Positions 63,462-64,000 of a stretch of DNA of 64,000 bases are shown here, piece by piece. This DNA is from Viscum album (Eukaryota > Streptophyta > Magnoliopsida > Santalales > Viscaceae). The notes below the pieces were generated by a model. It did not search any database. It saw nothing but the letters and a program-made list of their open reading frames with translations, and was not told the origin of the DNA. Position numbers and translations under genes: made by a program. Where the stretch lies: NCBI GenBank assembly GCA_963277665.1, contig OY728160.1, forward strand, positions 51,320,605 through 51,384,604. Reading direction: 5' to 3'. Every line of letters starts with the position of its first letter. Positions within the stretch are counted from its first letter, which is position 1.

Positions 63462-64000
63462 TTTTAGAATAGGTTAGTGGATTTCATGTTGGCTAGACAC
63501 CTATCCAATAGACTCCACAAGCGGTGATGGACCCTACAGTTACTGCACCAGGTGAAACTGTCACCTGAGAAGCCGAGATCAATGAGGCCCTTCCCAGCCA
63601 TGAACTGAACAAACTCCATTATGGCCTTCCTCTTGAATGGGCTTCCACCTTTCCTTTCCATTCGGTTGGAAATGACATTAAATTCACCCCAAAAATAAAT
63701 GGATGGTGTCCAGGATCGAAGGTAATTTTTTTACTCCATAGAGATTCCCTTTGAAGTGGGTCATAGCTTTTAAAAACAAAAGTCATAAGGAAAGAGGTGT
63801 CCCTGTTGGACACCTTGGTAGTGATGAATTGATTGCAATCTTGAACAGTCACAAAAACATATTTATTGTGCCAAAATACAAATTTGTGTTTTTTGGAGGG
63901 GTCAGAGTGTACAAACCCATGCAACTTAATATTCCAGGAGAAGTCTATGGTTATTAAAGGGTTTTTTGTGTAATTGGACAACAATAACAATGACATTATG
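63462..64000 (-). pseudogene. LINE endonuclease (EEP family) fragment, runs off the window
   Basis: Two minus-strand frames join across a frameshift near 63,650. They contain FGVNLMSFPTEWKGK / MERKGGSPFKRKAIMEFVQF, matching the GDFNVI.....ERKG segment, and GLIDLGFSGDSFTWCSN with LLDRCLAN, matching the L.DLGFSG..FTW.N....RLDR.L motif of plant L1-type endonucleases. Upstream, SYDPLQRESLW matches the region R..LW..L. The expected catalytic GDFN Asp is changed (GVN). The 5' part lies beyond 64,000. Confidence 0.82.

Overview
This is intergenic DNA from a large, repeat-rich plant nuclear genome, most likely a flowering plant. The evidence is AT-rich sequence with no intact cellular gene, layers of nested LTR retrotransposons, chromovirus-type Ty3/gypsy elements primed by initiator-methionine tRNA, plant CACTA (En/Spm) transposase genes, and plant LINE fragments. 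I cannot name the species. No open reading frame in the window looks like a working host gene. Every recognisable coding segment is a broken transposable-element gene.

Layout. 1-20,608 is old, strongly AT-biased repeat DNA. It holds a minus-strand Ty3/gypsy pol fragment (protease, reverse transcriptase, RNase H; about 12.1-13.6 kb), two pairs of diverged direct repeats that look like ancient LTRs (3.3-5.8 kb with 18.8-20.6 kb continuing at 32 kb; 5.8-6.2 kb with 11.7-12.1 kb), and a four-copy tandem repeat of about 187 bp. 20,609-31,990 is a clearly bounded LTR retrotransposon on the minus strand. It has 5-bp target-site duplications, 4.6-kb LTRs, a tRNA-iMet primer-binding site, a gag remnant and the tail of pol, with the middle of pol deleted. 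Its LTRs carry a 51-bp minisatellite and a CpG-rich block. It interrupts the older repeat B.

37,431-39,839 is a solo LTR with a perfect 5-bp duplication, a consensus TATA box and two small minisatellites. About 41.4-45.3 kb is a decayed plus-strand Ty3/gypsy element (gag, zinc knuckle, RT, RNase H, integrase, pol tail, polypurine tract, start of the 3' LTR). 45.3-50.0 kb is unassigned AT-rich DNA. 50.0-50.4 kb is a LINE reverse-transcriptase fragment.

50,455 to at least 62.7 kb is best read as one big CACTA element. In order from the left it has a CACTA terminus, subterminal repeats, a G-rich minisatellite, a satellite-like array of about 23 copies of a 183-bp unit, a nested 904-bp non-autonomous CACTA element (3-bp duplication, a 66-bp near-perfect palindrome, a tRNA-like segment), then two minus-strand pseudogenes: a TNPA/Transposase_24-type gene and a TNP2-type transposase. 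The right terminus is not seen. The window closes with a minus-strand LINE endonuclease fragment.

The window therefore records successive transposition events rather than a gene system. The most interesting features are tandem-repeat arrays carried inside transposons (a 183-bp satellite in a CACTA element, 51-bp repeats in chromovirus LTRs) and the tRNA-like, palindromic interior of the nested CACTA element.
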